Shown: piece after piece, positions 46,650 to 57,064 of the stretch
Layout of the letters: every line of letters starts with the position of its first letter
How positions within the stretch are numbered: position 1 is the stretch's first letter
Origin: Lycium barbarum
Lineage: Eukaryota; Streptophyta; Magnoliopsida; Solanales; Solanaceae
Reading direction: 5' to 3'
Length of the DNA stretch: 64,000 nucleotides
Assembly: GCF_019175385.1 (NCBI RefSeq)
Contig: NC_083339.1
Location: 83,254,120 to 83,318,119 of the forward strand
The notes under the pieces: model-generated
Seen by the model: only the letters and a program-made list of their open reading frames with translations
What the model was told of the DNA's origin: nothing
Database searches by the model: none
Made by a program: the position numbers and the translations under genes

Positions 46650-46859
46650 AAAGTGGTATCAGAGCAGTTCAGTCCTAGGTTGTGTCTACGAGCCGTGTCT
46701 AGTAGACTCTTGGTTATGGGTGTGTTACGCGCCACACTTATAAACAAGAAGCTGCGGGCATTTTAGGAATGATTGACCTTCTTTCCTCATAAGAATCGTG
46801 CGATAGAGCTATGATATAAGAAATTCTTGTTCCTTAATCGTGTGTTGTGTATTTCAGAA
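46650..46859 (+). other. F2 PBS and leader
   Basis: TGGTATCAGAGC at 46654-46665 follows AAAG-type spacing. The leader is nearly identical to 26845-27054. Confidence 0.88.
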
Positions 46860-48080
46860 ATGCCTGTAAAGAGAAAGGCTACAGCAGCCCAAAAGGGCAA
46901 GACAATGGCAGAAAAATGGGCTAAAAGAGCACCGCCACCGATAGTAGAGGAAAGTGAGTCCCAGTGTGCGGCTCAATCTCAGTGCTCTCGTTCAGTACCT
47001 ATATTAGAGGAGCGTGAGGGAACCTCAGCCCCAGGTCCAGCACTTTCGGCTCCTCCAACGGATGCTCAGGCCAAGATGTGAAAGAGGCCATACATTTGCT
47101 TACTCAGTTGGTTGCTGCCCAGACTCAGCGGCAAAGTACAGGGCAGAGTGATAGGGCTGTTAGTGCAAGGGCCCGTGACTTCATTACCTTAAACCCTCCA
47201 GAATTCGTTGGATCAATGCCGGAGGAGGACCCTTAGGATTTTATTGATGGTATGTTGAGGACGCTTCGACTGATACATGCTTCGGACGCCGAATCGGTGG
47301 AGTTAGCGTCGTATAGATTGAGAGATGTCTTGATCCACTAGTACACGGTTTGGATGGCTTCACGGGGAGCCAATGCACCTCCCCCGGTATTGCAAGAGTT
47401 TATTGATGCTTTCCTCCGACACTATATGCCTCCAGAAGTTCAGCGAGCTAGAGCCGATAAGTTCTTAAATTTTAGGCAAGGTAGCATGAGTGCTCTAGAG
47501 TATAGTCTCCGCTTCAATTTCTTGGCTAGGTATGCTTTGGCCATGGTAGCGGATATGGGTGACCGAGTGCACCGATTTGTGAAGGCCTAGGGCCGCATCT
47601 CATGGATAGGTGCTTGACTGCGTCCCTTCAGGACAATATGGATATTGCACGCATTCAGGCTCATGCTCAGAACTTAGAAGAAAGTTTACAACAGCAGAGA
47701 AGTGAACGCGAGCAGGATAGGGGTCATAGCAAGAGGGTAAGATCTTCAGGTCCGATGAGTGAGTTTAGAGGTGGGCACATACAACAAATTTGTAGGCACT
47801 CGGGCTATTCCATGACTAGTGCGCCTTCACGGTTTTCAGGCCAGAGATTCGATAGATCTACTCGTTCCGGGCCAAGTCAGAGTTTTTTGGGGACTCAATT
47901 CAGAGATGATTCGGGTTAGGCAAGGCCACCCATACCACGATGTTCCCAGTGTAGAAAGTTACGTTGGGGTCGATGCCGATTGGGTTCGAATATTTGTTAT
48001 TCAGGTGGTTAACCAGGTTATATCATATGTGATTCCACTCAGTTCATGGTAGAGATAGGACCCAGCCTTCAGGGTCGGTA
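46860..48080 (+). pseudogene. gag: F2 gag, broken
   Basis: It starts at ATG 46860 (MPVKRKATAAQKGKTM) and is open for 74 codons to 47081, longer than F1 because the first F1 stop is absent. A frameshift follows, and the TAG at about 47234 is shared with F1. The capsid-like part MPPEVQRARADKFLNFRQ lies in 47354-47590, then MDRCLTASLQDNMDIARIQ in 47602-47919. The nucleocapsid near 47940-48035 is damaged: the first knuckle has lost a Cys to Arg and the second has a stop (GGTTAACC). Confidence 0.83.
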
Positions 48081-51000
48081 GCCCGGTCTTCAGCATCTAT
48101 GCGCCCTATGGGGACAGGTTCACATGCGCCAGTCGGCCATGGTCGAGGCAGAGGGAGAATTCCCAGTTCTAGCGGTCCTCAGCACCATGTTTATGCTTTG
48201 GCTGGACGCCAAGATCTTGAGTCTTCTCTTGACGTGGTCACAGGTATATTATCGGCATTCTCTCATGATGTATATGCTTTGATTTGTCCGGGTTCTACAT
48301 TGTCATATGTTACTCCATATATTGCGGGTCGATTTAGAGTCGAACCGGAGTCAATCAAAACTTTTGAGGTGTAGTTGGTGAATCGGTAATAACTAGCCGA
48401 GTATATAGAAATTGTGTAGTTGTGATTTGTGATCGTCGTACCATGATTGATCTGCATGAGTTAGTAATGGTGGATTTTGATGTTATTATGGGCATGGATT
48501 GGTTGGCTTCTTGTTACACCAACGTTGATTGTAGAATGAAAATGGTTCGTTTCCAATTTCCGGGAGAACCAGTTTTAGAATGGAAAGGAAATACAGCGTC
48601 ACCAAAAAGTATGTTTATTTCCTAATTAAAGGCAAGGAAAATGATCACGAAAGGTTGCATTTACCATCTAGTTCGGGTTCAAGATGTAGAAGCTGAATCA
48701 CCGACTCTTCAGTCAGTTCCTGTAGTAAATGAATTTCCGGATGTGCTCCCGGAAGAGCTTCCAGGCCTTCCTCCCGAGCGGGAGATTGATTTTGCTATTG
48801 ATGTGTTGCCATGAACCAAGCCTATATCTATTTTTCCCTATAGAATGGCACCCACAGAATTGACAGAGTTGAAGGGGCAGTTGAATGACTTACTTGATAA
48901 AGGCTTTATTAGGCCTAGTTCATCCCCATGGGGAGCACCCGTATTGTTTGTCCGAAAGAAAGATGGCTCCTTGAGAATGTGCATTGATTATCGGCAATTG
49001 AATAAGGTGACGATTAAGAATAAATATCCTCTCCCGAGGATTGATGACTTATTTGATCAATTGCAAGGCGCCAAATGGTTTTCGTAGATAGATTTGAGAT
49101 CCGGATATCACCAAGTGAGAGTTAGGGAGAACGATATCCCTAAGACAACTTTCAGAACAAGGTATGGTCATTTTGAGTTCCGGGTAATGTCATTTGGGCT
49201 AACTAATGCACCGGTAGTGTTTATGGATATGATGAACAATGTGTTCAGGCCCTTTCTGGATTTATTTGTGATTGTATTCATCAATGATATCTTGGTGTAT
49301 TCTGGATCAGAGGCAGAACATGCGGATCATTTGCGTACTGTCCTTGGAGTTCTTCGAACTCGAGAGTTGGTTGCAAAATTCTCCAAGTGTGAGTTTTGGT
49401 TGAACTCAGTGGCATTTCTCGGGCACATTGTTGCCGCAGATGGTATTCGGGTAGATAGTCAAAAGATTGAGGTCGTGAAGACTTGGCTAAGGCCCACAAC
49501 TCCTACGGAGGTTCGTAGCTTTCTGGGCTTAGCAGGTTATTATAAGAGATTTGTTGATGGTTTTTCTTCTATTTCTGTCCCGCTCACAAAGTTGACCCAG
49601 AAATCAGTAAAGTTTCAATGGACAGTTGCTTGTGAACGTAGCATCCAAGAGTAGAAAGGTAGATTGACTTCCGCCCAGTCTTGACACTTCCAGATGGAGT
49701 GGAAGGATATGTTGTTTATTGCGATGCTTCAAGTGTTGGGCTTGGCTGTGTATTGATGCAACATGGTAAGGTGATTGCGTATGCTTCAAGGCAATTGCGG
49801 AAACATTAGATGAATTACCCTACCCATGATCTAGAATTGGCCGCAGTGGTTCATGCATTAAAGATATGGAGACATTATTTATATGGTGTCCATGTGGATA
49901 TTTATACAGATCATAAGAGTCTTCAGTATATCTTCAAGCAGAAAGAGTTGAATTTGCGGAAACGACGATGGTTGGAGTTGCTAAAAGACTACGATGTCGA
50001 TATCATGTATCACCCCGGAAAGGCAAATGTTGTGGCTGATGCCCTTAGCCGCAGATCTGTGGGAAGTTTATGTGATGTAAGGCCAGAGAAAAGAGAAATG
50101 GTTCGTGAGCTGCAACAACTAGCTAGTCTAGCAGTTCGTGTAGTGGACTCGGGTAGCAAGGGAACTACTATTCAGAATTCAGTAGTCTCGTCGCTAGTAG
50201 CAGAAGTGAAGAAGCGAAAATACGAAGATTTCATGCTAATGCATTACAGGGATACACTCCCTCAGAAAGAGAAGTCATCATTTGAGCTTTCTGGAGACGG
50301 AGTTCTCCGATGTCGAGGCAAATTATGCCTTCCCAATGTGGCAGGTTTACGCCACCAAATATTGAGAGAAGCTCAATGTTCCCGTTATTTAGTTCACCCC
50401 GATGCGACGAAAATGTATCATGATCTTAAGTCTATATATTGGTGGAATGGAATGAAGAAAGATATAGCGGGATTCGTAGCTCAATGTCCCAACTGTCAAC
50501 AAGTGAAAATCAAGCACCAAAAGCCGGGTGGATTGTTGCAAGCCATAGAAATTCCAACTTGGAAGTGGGAAGTAATTAACATGGACTTCATTGAAGGCTT
50601 ACCCCGTTCTCGACGTAAGTATGAGTCTATATGGGTGATTGTGGATAGGCTCACAAAGTCAGCTCATTTCTTACCGGTCAAAACGACCTATGTGGCAGAA
50701 GATTATGCAAGGCTTTATATTAAAGAGATAGTGAGACTCCATGGTATTCCAGCATCTATTATCTCAGATAGAGAGACTCAGTTTACAGCAAATTTTTGGA
50801 AGTCTTTCCAAGAGGGTTTAGGGACCCAAATGAGCCTTAGCACGACATTTCACCCGCAGATTGATGGGCAAGCTGAGCGCACCATTCAAACTCTTGAAGA
50901 TATGTCACGGGCATGTATGCTAGCTTTTGGAGGTAATTAGGATGACCATTTGCCGCTTATTGGATTTGCTTGCAATAATAGCTATCACTATAGCATTCAA

Positions 51001-51656
51001 ATGGCACCATACGAAGCCCTATATGGGCGGAAGTGTAGATCCCCAATTGGGTGGTTTGAACCAGGAGAGACTAAGTTGATAGGGCCAGAATTGGTCCAAC
51101 ACGCTATAGAGAAAGTCAAGCTCATACAAGATCGGTTGTTACCAGCCCAAAGTCGTCAAAAGTTCTATGCGGATAATCATCGAAGAGACTTAGAGTTCCA
51201 AGTGAAAGATTGGGTATTCTTGAAAGTGTCGCCAATGAAGGGCGTCATGAGATTTGGCAAAAAGGGGAAGCTTAGTCCCCGGTACATTGGGCCCTATAAG
51301 ATTGTACGAAAGATAGGCAAAGTGGCCTATGAGCTAGAGTTACCTCCAGATTTGGAGTCAGTCCATCTAGTTTTTCATGTCTCGATGCTTCGGAAATGTG
51401 TTGGAGACCCTACTAAGGTCGTGCCAATAAGTGATGTGCAGGTGACAGAAAAGTTGACTTATAAAGAAGTACCCATTGCCGTACTAGATAGGCAAGTACG
51501 GAGGCTTAGAAACAAAGAGTTGGCCTCAGTTAAGGTTCTATGGAGGAGTAATAAATGAGAGGAAATGAAATGGGAAGCGGAAGAAAGTATACGATCCAGA
51601 TACCCGCATTTTTCCAACCCCATGAAGAGATTCAAGATGAAACACTAACGATATAA
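48081..51656 (+). pseudogene. pol: F2 pol, broken; RNase H and integrase partly open
   Basis: The protease reads CPGST (48099-48374), so the catalytic Asp is lost, and it ends at the TAG shared with F1. RT is split by a TAG at 49085-49087, just before the IDLRSG segment, and its active site reads FINDILVYS, with the first Asp of the pair changed to Asn. RNase H to integrase is the best part: 49810-50940 (376 codons) keeps [17 protein letters not shown], the zinc-region residues, INMDF, ISDRE and DGQAERT. A TAG at 50938 and an A-to-G type change nearby split it from 50950-51558 (chromodomain region). The end is at TAA 51654-51656, after QDETLTI-type text. Confidence 0.9.
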
Positions 51657-51874
51657 GGTATATATGCTTACTTTTCATGTTTTTGGTCGTGTGTGGCCAT
51701 AAATGTGTTGATATTGTGATGTAGCCCTGTGAGGCGATGATATTATGGGTTGTTGTGGCAGGTTGGTAGTGCCAAATTGCAGGGGAAACTCTGGCGAAAT
51801 TTTCGCAGGATCCCAAGTGTTTAACATTCGAGGACGAATGTTCCAAAAGGGGAGGGGGGGGGGGGGGGGGAGAA
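51657..51874 (+). other. F2 3' untranslated part, inverted repeat and G-rich polypurine tract
   Basis: It has AGGGGAAACTCTGGCG near 51781, AACATTCGAGGACGAATGTT at 51823-51842, and a tract AAAAGGGGA followed by 17 G (51854-51870). The LTR begins at 51875. Confidence 0.85.
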
Positions 51875-52344
51875 TGTTACACCCACCTTGAACGTTTCCC
51901 CGCAAAACGTATAGTGGATAGGCTAACAAAGGGCATAGCGTGTACGATGTTTTAATAAGAAGGGAACGACGTTTGACAACCCTAAGTAAGATTCCAAAGG
52001 AAATTGCAATAAGAGATAGGTTATGCTCCATAATGACTAACTATAGGTTCTGAAAATGTGGAAAGTTGCAGATTTGCACTTTGGACAGTTGATCGTAAAA
52101 TGAAATACAGACCGTAAAGTAGTTTATGGGTCGTAAACTACCATGTCGTATTTCAACTTCCAAAACTTCAACTTTCTGTCAAATGCGTGAATGGTTAAAG
52201 ACGACTTGAATTACGGACCGTAAACTAAAATACGGCTCGTAAACTATGTTCGTAAATCACCATGTCTCAACCTGACCTTCTGGTTCTGTTATGACTAAAT
52301 ACGGCCCGTAAACTGGAATACGGACCGTAAATTGAGTTTACGAC
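51875..52344 (+). repeat. F2 3' LTR, first part (470 bp)
   Basis: It starts TGTTACACCCACCTTG and carries the TACGGNCCGTA cluster (52107-52332). It stops at TTTACGAC, where H inserted; the text resumes at 60042 as ACGACCACTGTTGC, as in F1 at 32514. Confidence 0.9.
52340..52344. repeat. Target site duplication of H, left copy
   Basis: ACGAC precedes the 5' LTR and is repeated at 60042-60046 after the 3' LTR. The uninterrupted site in F1 (about 32514) has ACGAC once. Confidence 0.93.
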
Positions 52345-55309
52345 TGTTATGTCCCGTATTTTTATACATTGGGACAACTCGGATTAACTATGATAAGTTA
52401 GGGCCAAGACCATTCCGGGACTTGAAGTCGGGATTCTTGACCTTCGATTCTATTTGGAGACATAAGATTTACATGAAATTGTTGGCATGGAACAATTAGG
52501 AAAAGTTGGGACCAAAAGTCACAAATTTGGAAGTTGAAATCTTGCTAAATAAGCCCTTTGGCCGTGTGGTTGGAGTGAGTCCCACACATTGTTGTGGCCA
52601 ATTTTAAATGGTCCATCACTTGTGTGGGCCATGGACACTTGGAGAGTTAGTATGGGAACTTAAAAGATGACTTCTAAGTCATCTTCTCTCATTCCATACT
52701 TAGCAAGAAAATCAAGAAGTTGAAGAACTTCAACACCAAACTCTCGGCCAAGAACCATAGAAAACCAAGTCCAATTCTAGCCACCCCAAAATTATTTCCT
52801 TGGTGAAAATCCGCTAATTGGAGGTCCCTAAGTAGCTTGGAAGCGTTGTTGGAGCGATCAAGCCCTCCGTTTAGTAGATCGCAAACCCTAGCCTATTTGT
52901 GGAATTGGAGAAGAAAGGTAAGATTTGGTCTTGTTTATGTGTTGTGAATGTTGTATGCATGTTGTAGTATGCTAAAATGAATGAAAATCATGAGATAGGG
53001 TATGTTGGAAGTGGGTTATCTGCTTGGTGTGTTAGCCGTATGAGGTGTGTGTATGTTGTGTGGTGTTGAGGTGATGAATTAATTCTATGTAGCATGTTTG
53101 ACTGTTGTAGGGTGAAGAAATAAATGAGAACCATTTAAATGTGTATGTGGTTATGTGGCCGTGTGTAGCCTCCCATGTGTGGCAAAGGATAAATTAATAT
53201 CGATTAGTTTTTAGTTGTTGTCGTTATGAATTCTAGTTTGGAAATGAGCGTTTAATGTCTCAAGATTGATGTTGAAATTGTATGGGCTGGTTTGAGGGTT
53301 ATTGTGCGTTTGATGTAAGTTGTACATTTATGAGAATGCTATCGTTATAGTGTGGATTGTTGATACAAATCATGATTTGAAAATGAGGAGTGTGTTATAG
53401 TGAGGTTCTCGGGTTTGGGGACTGTTTTCAGGTAAATTGGAACAATTGTTGGGTTGTTGGAAATATTATGTAAATTGTTTAACATGCCCTTGAATATCGT
53501 TGGTAAGGGTTCGAGTTGGAAATTGAATGGATGAGCGATAATATGGCTTGAATGTAAGCCGTCGAATTGAATATTATGAATGTTGTCGAATGATGTGAAA
53601 GAGAGTTGTTAATGTTATATTATCTTTCGGATTGGTCATTGGGGTTGCTAGGTTGGTTATTGTTGTTGTTGTTGTTGATTCTGGCCGAGTTAAATTCTCG
53701 GGGTTGGCCTATTTACAGGGGAAATGCTGCCCAAATTACTGTAGAATTAAGTGTTAGTTTGGAATAAATTGCCTAGTGCCGATGGCTAATGTATAATACT
53801 CGTTGACGTATTTGTAGACCTTGGGGAGCCCGAGGCGTAGGTTGGATTAGCTTGAGTTGAGTTATCTTGGAGTGCGTACGAGGTATGTAAAGCTCAACCT
53901 TCTTTCTTTTGGCATGTCTTAGTTATAAATAGGCTATGTCACGAGCCTCGAGGAAATTCTAAATCCGCAATCCGAGTATGTTATGATCTCTATATATATT
54001 CCTTGGCATTCGTATGTTTGATGTGATGAAATATGAACCCTTATGTCTTCGAAATAATTGATTTCCAATGTTGCACTAAAAGTTTTGTTTTAAAGAACTC
54101 CGTCACTATGAACGCCGTAACTTTCACAGAAAGGCTCGGATTGCTTCGATATCTTCGTAGGAGTTTGCATGGCGTATGATAAGTATGTTTTCCATAGGCG
54201 GGCCCGGCTCGGGTCGATACCCGTCCGTGGGTCCCGCGACTTTCCTTTATGTAATTCGGAAGACTTTTGAAAGAATTTGGTATGACTATTATTTCGATTT
54301 TCAAATATGGTCATTTTGCTTATATTTGAGTCCATGATAATGATTTTATGCATATGGTTACTCACGACTCTGCTCGTGCGTTCTGTTATATCTTTCGCCG
54401 GATCCCGGGCCGGTTCTGTTGTCGTGCACACTTTGATATATTCTGGTGTTATGCTGTGTTGATGGTTCACCGAGCCACTCGCTAGAGGGCCGGGTTCCAC
54501 TTATATTTGGCGTTATGCTGTGTATGGCGTTATGCTGTGTTTTGATGTGTGACGGGGATACGGAGATTTGAACCTTCTGGTGTTATGCTATGTTATGGCG
54601 CCATCGACGGGCGGACGACCATATTCTCTGTGCCCTATGCATGACTTATATTTTGAGAGTAAACATTTTGATATTTTGGGTTTGCACTTATGTTCTGTAC
54701 TTCTATTTCGTTTATGCCTCAGATTTGTTTTCTGTATCTTCTGCTTTTCATACTAAGTACATATTTCGTACTGACCCTCTTTCTTCGGGGGGCTGCGTTT
54801 CATGCCCGCAGGTGCAGACGCACAGTTTGGTGATCCAGCCGTTTAGGATACCCTCTTCTGCTGTTTGGAGTGCTCCTCTTATTTCGGAGCCTACATTTTG
54901 GTATATATGTTCGTTCGTTGCATATGTATGTATTTGTTCAGGGGTACGGCGGGGCCCTTTCCCGCCATATGATTCGGTCTGTCTGTTTAGAGGTCTGTAG
55001 ACGTATATGTGGGTTTTGTGCCTACTTTTGTACCGGTGTGTTTGTATGATCTCACTTGCCATGGCAGCCTTGTCGGCGTGCGTTTGTACATGTTTTGGGC
55101 CGTTGTGCCATTTGATAGCCTTGTCGGTTTCTGATGTATATGTACATATATGGTTGTGTTTGAAATGTGTTTGAGACAGTTTGATATGTTTGAGGCAGCG
55201 TGTGATATTTGTGCCCGTATACGCTATCTGTATGTGATTCGGATTTGATGAGTGTGTTCGGGTGCCCAGTTCGGGCACTAGTCACGGCCTACGGGGTTGG
55301 GTCGTGACA
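52345..55309 (+). repeat. Element H 5' LTR (2965 bp)
   Basis: It starts TGTTATGTCCCGTATTTTTA and ends GGGTCGTGACA. The shared motif AGGGGAAATGCTGCCCAAAT is at about 53717. The hairpins are at 54755-54773, 54775-54792, 54872-54890 and 54948-54966. The plus-strand open frame at 54590-55000 and the minus frames 54748-55278 overlap the hairpin block and recur in the 3' LTR; no domain supports them. Confidence 0.93.
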
Positions 55310-55513
55310 GAAGTGGTATCAGAGCGGTTTGTCCTCGGAATGTCTACAGGCCGTGTCTCGTAGAGTCTTGTTTATCGGTGTGTTGTGCTCCACATCTATA
55401 AATAGGAGGCTACAGGACATTTAGGGTGTTTCCTTTCTTTGAATCTTAGATCATGCGCTAGAGCTGTGATATTAGGATGATTCTGTTCTGATCAGTTGTT
55501 GTGTTTTTCAGAG
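55310..55513 (+). other. Element H PBS and leader
   Basis: GAAG, then TGGTATCAGAGC (55314-55325), a perfect tRNA-Met PBS. The leader is A-type (GGTTTGTCCTCGGAATGTC). The ATG of gag is at 55514 after a TTTTTCAGAG stretch. Confidence 0.9.
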
Positions 55514-56953
55514 ATGCCTCCAAAGAAGGCGACAGCCACCCAGAAGGGCAAGGCGGTAGGGGGAGAGACTAGTCCGATGCCGAGAGTTACCCGGGCTCGT
55601 GCTCAGGATTTGCCCGACGTTGTGCCCCAGTCAGAGGGTTCTGCTATACCCCCACCCGAGGAGCATGGAGCCGCTCCACCATTAGCTCCAGAGGCTTCAG
55701 CGCCCGAGCCTCCAGCTCCTCAGCCAGGGGCGGAGGATAGGACGTTGAGGGAGGCCGTACAGTTACTAACGACTTTGTTAGCGGGACAGGCTCGCAGACG
55801 CGGGCTGAGAGGTGATGATGATGATGATGACAGGCGTGATAGCCTGAGGGTTCGTGATTTTCTGACATGCGGTCCCCCAGAGTTTTTCGGGTCTAAGCCC
55901 GAGGAGGACCCCCATGACTTTATTCGGGGGATGAGGCTCTCATTGGGACTGGTCAGGGCTTCAGAGACCGAGTCCGTTGAGTTAGCCTCGCACAGATTAC
56001 GAGATGTTGCGACAAATTGGTATGAGTCATGGGAGCTGTCCAGAGGTGAGGATGCTCCCCCAAATACTTGGGATGAGTTTGTGGCCGCTTTTCTCCGACA
56101 CTTTTTTCCCCCGGAGTTACGACGGGCGCGGGTTGATAGATTTTTTACAGCTGCAGCAGAGAGGTCGGAGTGTTCGTGAGTATAATTTGGAGTTTGATTC
56201 TCGGGCTCGATATGCACCTGCGATAGTGGCTGAGATGGCTGACCGGATGCACCGGTACGTGATAGGGCTGGACCGTTATCTAGTTGACGGCTGCATGGCT
56301 GTGGCATCGCAGACTGATATGGACATCGCTCGGTTACAGGCCTACGCGCAGGGTATGGAGGACCGGCACAGGGAGGATCAGTCGGGCAGAGATTGTGATA
56401 GGAGACCGCCCAAGCGGGCCAGGTCAGCTGGGTATTCTGGGGAGTCTCAAGGCGGGCAGCCTCAACAGTATGTTAGACAGTCTTCTCAGCCGGAGAGGGA
56501 TTTGATAGTGTCAGATACTCAGGAGCAGGTCAGAGTTCCAGAGCATCAGGTTCGCAGACGACCAGGGGTCCCAGCCAGTTCAGACCACCCAGGCCCCGTT
56601 GTTCTTATTGTGGGAGATCACACCCAGGGGAGTACTACCGAGCCACAGGAGCTTGTTTTTCCTGCGGTCGTGAGGGCCATGTTATGCGAGATTTTCCGAT
56701 GGCGAGTGGTTCTAGTGATACAGTTCAGCCGACGGGGTCAGCCGCTATTTCATCTTCTACTCCCTTAGCTATGCGCCCTGCAGGGCGGGGTATGCCGGCA
56801 CCGGCGGGCCGCGGTCGAGGCCGTGGTGGTGTTTCAGATTCTAGCGGTCCATCGAACTGCATATATGCATTGGCTAGCCGCCAGGGTCAGGAGGTTTCGC
56901 CAAATGTTGTTACAGGTAATCCAAATCCTTTGTTTGACTATGTTGATTTGTGA
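55514..56953 (+). pseudogene. gag: Element H gag, near-complete, with two compensating frameshifts
   Basis: Gag is the only protein of this element. MPPKKATATQKGKAV starts the first segment (55514 to about 56143), with a six-Asp run near residue 100-110 and the gag domain (DFLTCGPPEFFGSKPEEDP, NWYESWELSRGED). In a T run at about 56137-56143 one extra T, relative to B gag (DRFLHLRQ), shifts the frame; the core YNLEFDSRARYAP and MDIARLQAYAQGMED continues in the next frame. Around 56490-56505 a second indel restores the first frame, giving the nucleocapsid CSYCGRSHPGEYY and CFSCGREGHVMRDF, both with the last Cys changed. Its end is VVTGNPNPLFDYVDL, TGA at 56951-56953; the residues after VVTG are not pol. 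Confidence 0.85.
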
Positions 56954-57064
56954 ATGACTTGTATGTGTGGCTATAAAAGAAACTCCCTCGAGTTGTTAGT
57001 AAGACCTGTAGAATTAATCTAACATTCGAGGACGAATGTTCTAAAGGGGGGGGGGGGGGGAGGA
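56954..57064 (+). other. Element H 3' untranslated part, inverted repeat and polypurine tract
   Basis: AACATTCGAGGACGAATGTT lies at 57021-57040, followed by CTAAA and 15 G (57046-57060), then AGGA and the LTR at 57065. This is the part kept from the 3' end of the ancestor after the pol deletion. Confidence 0.9.

Noticed and set aside
54748..55278. Minus-strand 176-codon frame, also 187 codons at 59486-60049
   Set aside because: Antisense to H LTR U5 sequence, with low-complexity composition and no known domain. It is kept only because the LTRs are young.
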